Part shown: positions 62,254-64,000 of the stretch, in pieces
How positions within the stretch are numbered: position 1 is the stretch's first letter
Layout: the number at the start of each line of letters is the position of its first letter
Origin: Flavobacterium sp.
Lineage (GTDB): Bacteria; Bacteroidota; Bacteroidia; Flavobacteriales; Flavobacteriaceae
DNA: 64,000 nt
Reading direction: 5' to 3'
NCBI GenBank assembly: GCA_018401995.1
Contig: JAGYJR010000007.1
Location: 48,251-112,250, forward strand
The notes under the pieces: generated by a model
The model's input: the letters and a program-made list of their open reading frames with translations, nothing else
Told to the model about the DNA's origin: nothing
Database searches by the model: none
Made by a program: the position numbers and the translations under genes

Positions 62254-64000
62254 TTAATATTTCAACAATTCTTCAATTTTTATTTTTACTTTCTCAGCCG
62301 AAGGAATCATCGTTTGTTCCAATGTACTATTTAATGGAATTGCTGGTAAATTCTCCGAACCAATAACCATTACTGGCGCATCCAAATATTTGAAGCATTT
62401 CTCTTGAATCATTCCTGCCAAACTTCTTGCAAAAGAATTATTCACAGGCTCTTCAGTTACTACCAAACATTTTTTAGTTTTCTTCACCGATTTCAAAATG
62501 GTTGCTTCATCCAAAGGATATAAAGTTCTTAAATCAACAATTTCAACATTTTCTTTCATCGAACTTGATGCATTTAGTGCCCAATGAACACCCATTCCAT
62601 AAGTAATGATACTAATGGTTTCTTTTTCTTCTTGCTCCCAAATTTCCTGGACTACATTCGCTTTTCCAAAAGGCAATAGATAATCTTCACTTGGTTCGTT
62701 TACTCGCGCAGCATCAGTTCCTTTAACTTTACTCCAGTATAAGCCTTTGTGTTCCAAAATTACAACGGGATTTGGATCATAATAAGCTGCTTTCATTAAT
62801 CCTTTTAAATCAGCACCATTACTCGGATACGCTATTTTAATACCACGAATATTTGTTAAAACACTTTCTACAGAAGATGAATGATAAGGACCACCACTAC
62901 CATAAGCGCCAATTGGCACGCGTAAAATCATACTCACCGGCCATTTTCCATTGGTCAAATAACACGAGCGACTCACCTCAGTAAACAACTGATTCAATCC
63001 TGGCCAAATGTAATCTGCAAATTGCACCTCAACAATAGGTTTTAATCCGACAGCTGACATACCAACAGTAGAACCTACAATAAAAGCTTCTTGAATTGGT
63101 GTATTGAAAACTCTTTCGTCTCCAAACTTTTGTGCTAAAGTAGCTGCCTCTCTGAAAACACCGCCCAATCGTCCACCAACATCTTGTCCGTATAACAAAC
63201 ATTCTTGGTGTTTTTTCATTAATTCTTCCACAGCAAAAAGTGCGCAATCTACCATAACTACTTTTTCTTCTCGTTGTGGATTGCGCTCTCCTAATTCTTC
63301 AGTAACTGACGTTGGAGCAAAATCATGAGTAAATAAATCTTCTGGCGTTGGGTCTTCAGCCAACTGTGCTTTATCAAAATCCGCTTGAACTTTGGCTTTG
63401 GCTTTTAATTCGATTTCAGTAATTTCAACATCTGAAAAACCATTATCTTTCAATTGTTGAATCAAAACTGGATACGGATCACGTGATTTAGCTTCGTCCA
63501 AATCATCTCGGTACCATTCCATTCGAACGCCAGAAGTATGATGATTCAACAACGGCACTTTAGCATGAACTAAGAAAGGTCGGCGCTCTTCACGAATAGT
63601 TTTTACCACTTTTTCCAATGCTACATAACTTTCAATGAAATTAGCTCCATCAATAGAAATGGCTTCAATTCCGTGGAAACCTTTGGCATATTCGAAGGCA
63701 TTTTGGGCACGAGTTTCAGCTGCATTGGCAGAAATATCCCAACCGTTATCTTGAACTAAATATAATATTGGCAATTGCTTCAAAGCCGCCATTTGGAAAG
63801 CTTCTGCAATTTCTCCTTCGGTAACCGATGCATCACCTAACGAACAAACCACAAAAGGATTTTCTTGATTTTTATCTTGAATTCCAACGTTTTCTTTGTA
63901 CCAAAAACCCATCGCTACTCCAGTTGCTGGAATTGCTTGCATTCCTGTTGCAGAAGATTGATGTGGAATTTTTGGTTTATCCGCATCACGCAAACTTGGA
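62254..64000 (-). CDS. 2-oxoacid dehydrogenase E1, fused alpha and beta subunits (5' end outside the window)
   Basis: At least 579 residues; the frame runs to the window edge, so the N-terminus is missing. The first part is E1 alpha with the thiamine diphosphate motif GDASVTEGEIAEAFQMAALK ... QDNGWDIS; the second part (from about residue 240) is E1 beta, with EECLLYGQDVGGRLGGVFRE, NTPIQEAFIVGSTVGMSAVG, VPIGAYGSGGPYHSSSVES and a transketolase C-terminal domain (LRTLYPLDEATILKSV). Fused alpha-beta E1 of this kind is common in Bacteroidetes and is usually assigned to branched-chain 2-oxoacid dehydrogenase; pyruvate is less likely. It needs a lipoylated E2, hence lipB. Confidence 0.92.
   Translation of the reverse strand, partial: PSLRDADKPKIPHQSSATGMQAIPATGVAMGFWYKENVGIQDKNQENPFVVCSLGDASVTEGEIAEAFQMAALKQLPILYLVQDNGWDISANAAETRAQNAFEYAKGFHGIEAISIDGANFIESYVALEKVVKTIREERRPFLVHAKVPLLNHHTSGVRMEWYRDDLDEAKSRDPYPVLIQQLKDNGFSDVEITEIELKAKAKVQADFDKAQLAEDPTPEDLFTHDFAPTSVTEELGERNPQREEKVVMVDCALFAVEELMKKHQECLLYGQDVGGRLGGVFREAATLAQKFGDERVFNTPIQEAFIVGSTVGMSAVGLKPIVEVQFADYIWPGLNQLFTEVSRSCYLTNGKWPVSMILRVPIGAYGSGGPYHSSSVESVLTNIRGIKIAYPSNGADLKGLMKAAYYDPNPVVILEHKGLYWSKVKGTDAARVNEPSEDYLLPFGKANVVQEIWEQEEKETISIITYGMGVHWALNASSSMKENVEIVDLRTLYPLDEATILKSVKKTKKCLVVTEEPVNNSFARSLAGMIQEKCFKYLDAPVMVIGSENLPAIPLNSTLEQTMIPSAEKVKIKIEELLKY

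Overview
The window is AT-rich chromosomal DNA from a gliding, aerobic flavobacterium, most likely Flavobacterium or a close relative. The evidence is a SusC/SusD pair, gldF-gldG, several secreted proteins with type IX secretion (T9SS) sorting tails, and repeated promoters of the Bacteroidetes form TTG-N17-21-TAnnTTTG. There is no phage, insertion sequence, integrase or CRISPR array. One RNA gene is visible, tRNA-Tyr(GTA).

Layout. 8-8208 (minus strand): a TonB-dependent uptake locus (SusC, SusD, two related lipoproteins) followed, after a terminator and a separate promoter element, by a T9SS-secreted subtilase; this points to a protein or peptide substrate. 8407-15797: housekeeping genes rnhB, lipB, lysS, a frameshifted secreted-protein gene, an MscS channel and purC. 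15930-17342: a surface protein whose paralogue lies at 57538. 17605-23476: phoH, then a rightward block of SAM hydrolase, ABM-family protein, gldF, gldG and dnaN. 23920-27966: an AbgT transporter, mnmE and a membrane hydrolase. 28061-28862: two unknown genes.

29004-33202 is the most interesting functional unit: a sulfide/persulfide oxidation cassette of sulfide:quinone oxidoreductase, a Crp/Fnr regulator whose only three cysteines are clustered, a TauE/SafE exporter and a persulfide dioxygenase-rhodanese fusion. Matching palindromes (TGTAAC-N4-RTTACW) lie upstream of the first and last genes, each centred about 29 bp before a degenerate -7 box. That is where a class II Crp/Fnr activator would bind. 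I infer that the cassette's regulator controls both promoters through these sites.

33329-44184: a TlpA-like lipoprotein, tRNA-Tyr, SIMPL and rhomboid genes, a lipid A-type acyltransferase, a class V aminotransferase, selO, two small secreted proteins, and a compact operon of ACC deaminase-like enzyme, glucosaminidase and hemL. 44428-59001 is a surface-protein island: a type A T9SS cargo, a roughly 5.2 kb type C cargo gene broken by about a dozen frameshifts, its intact 1,718-residue neighbour with five tandem ~130-residue domains, and the second surface paralogue. Three of these share a module with YW(S/C)SPV and GNPYPSA motifs. 58998-64000: a small HExxH membrane protein, a 58-residue DUF5522 protein, hutU, a DUF4136 lipoprotein and a fused E1 alpha/beta 2-oxoacid dehydrogenase cut by the window edge.

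All identifications come from reading the sequence and remembered family features; no database search was run.
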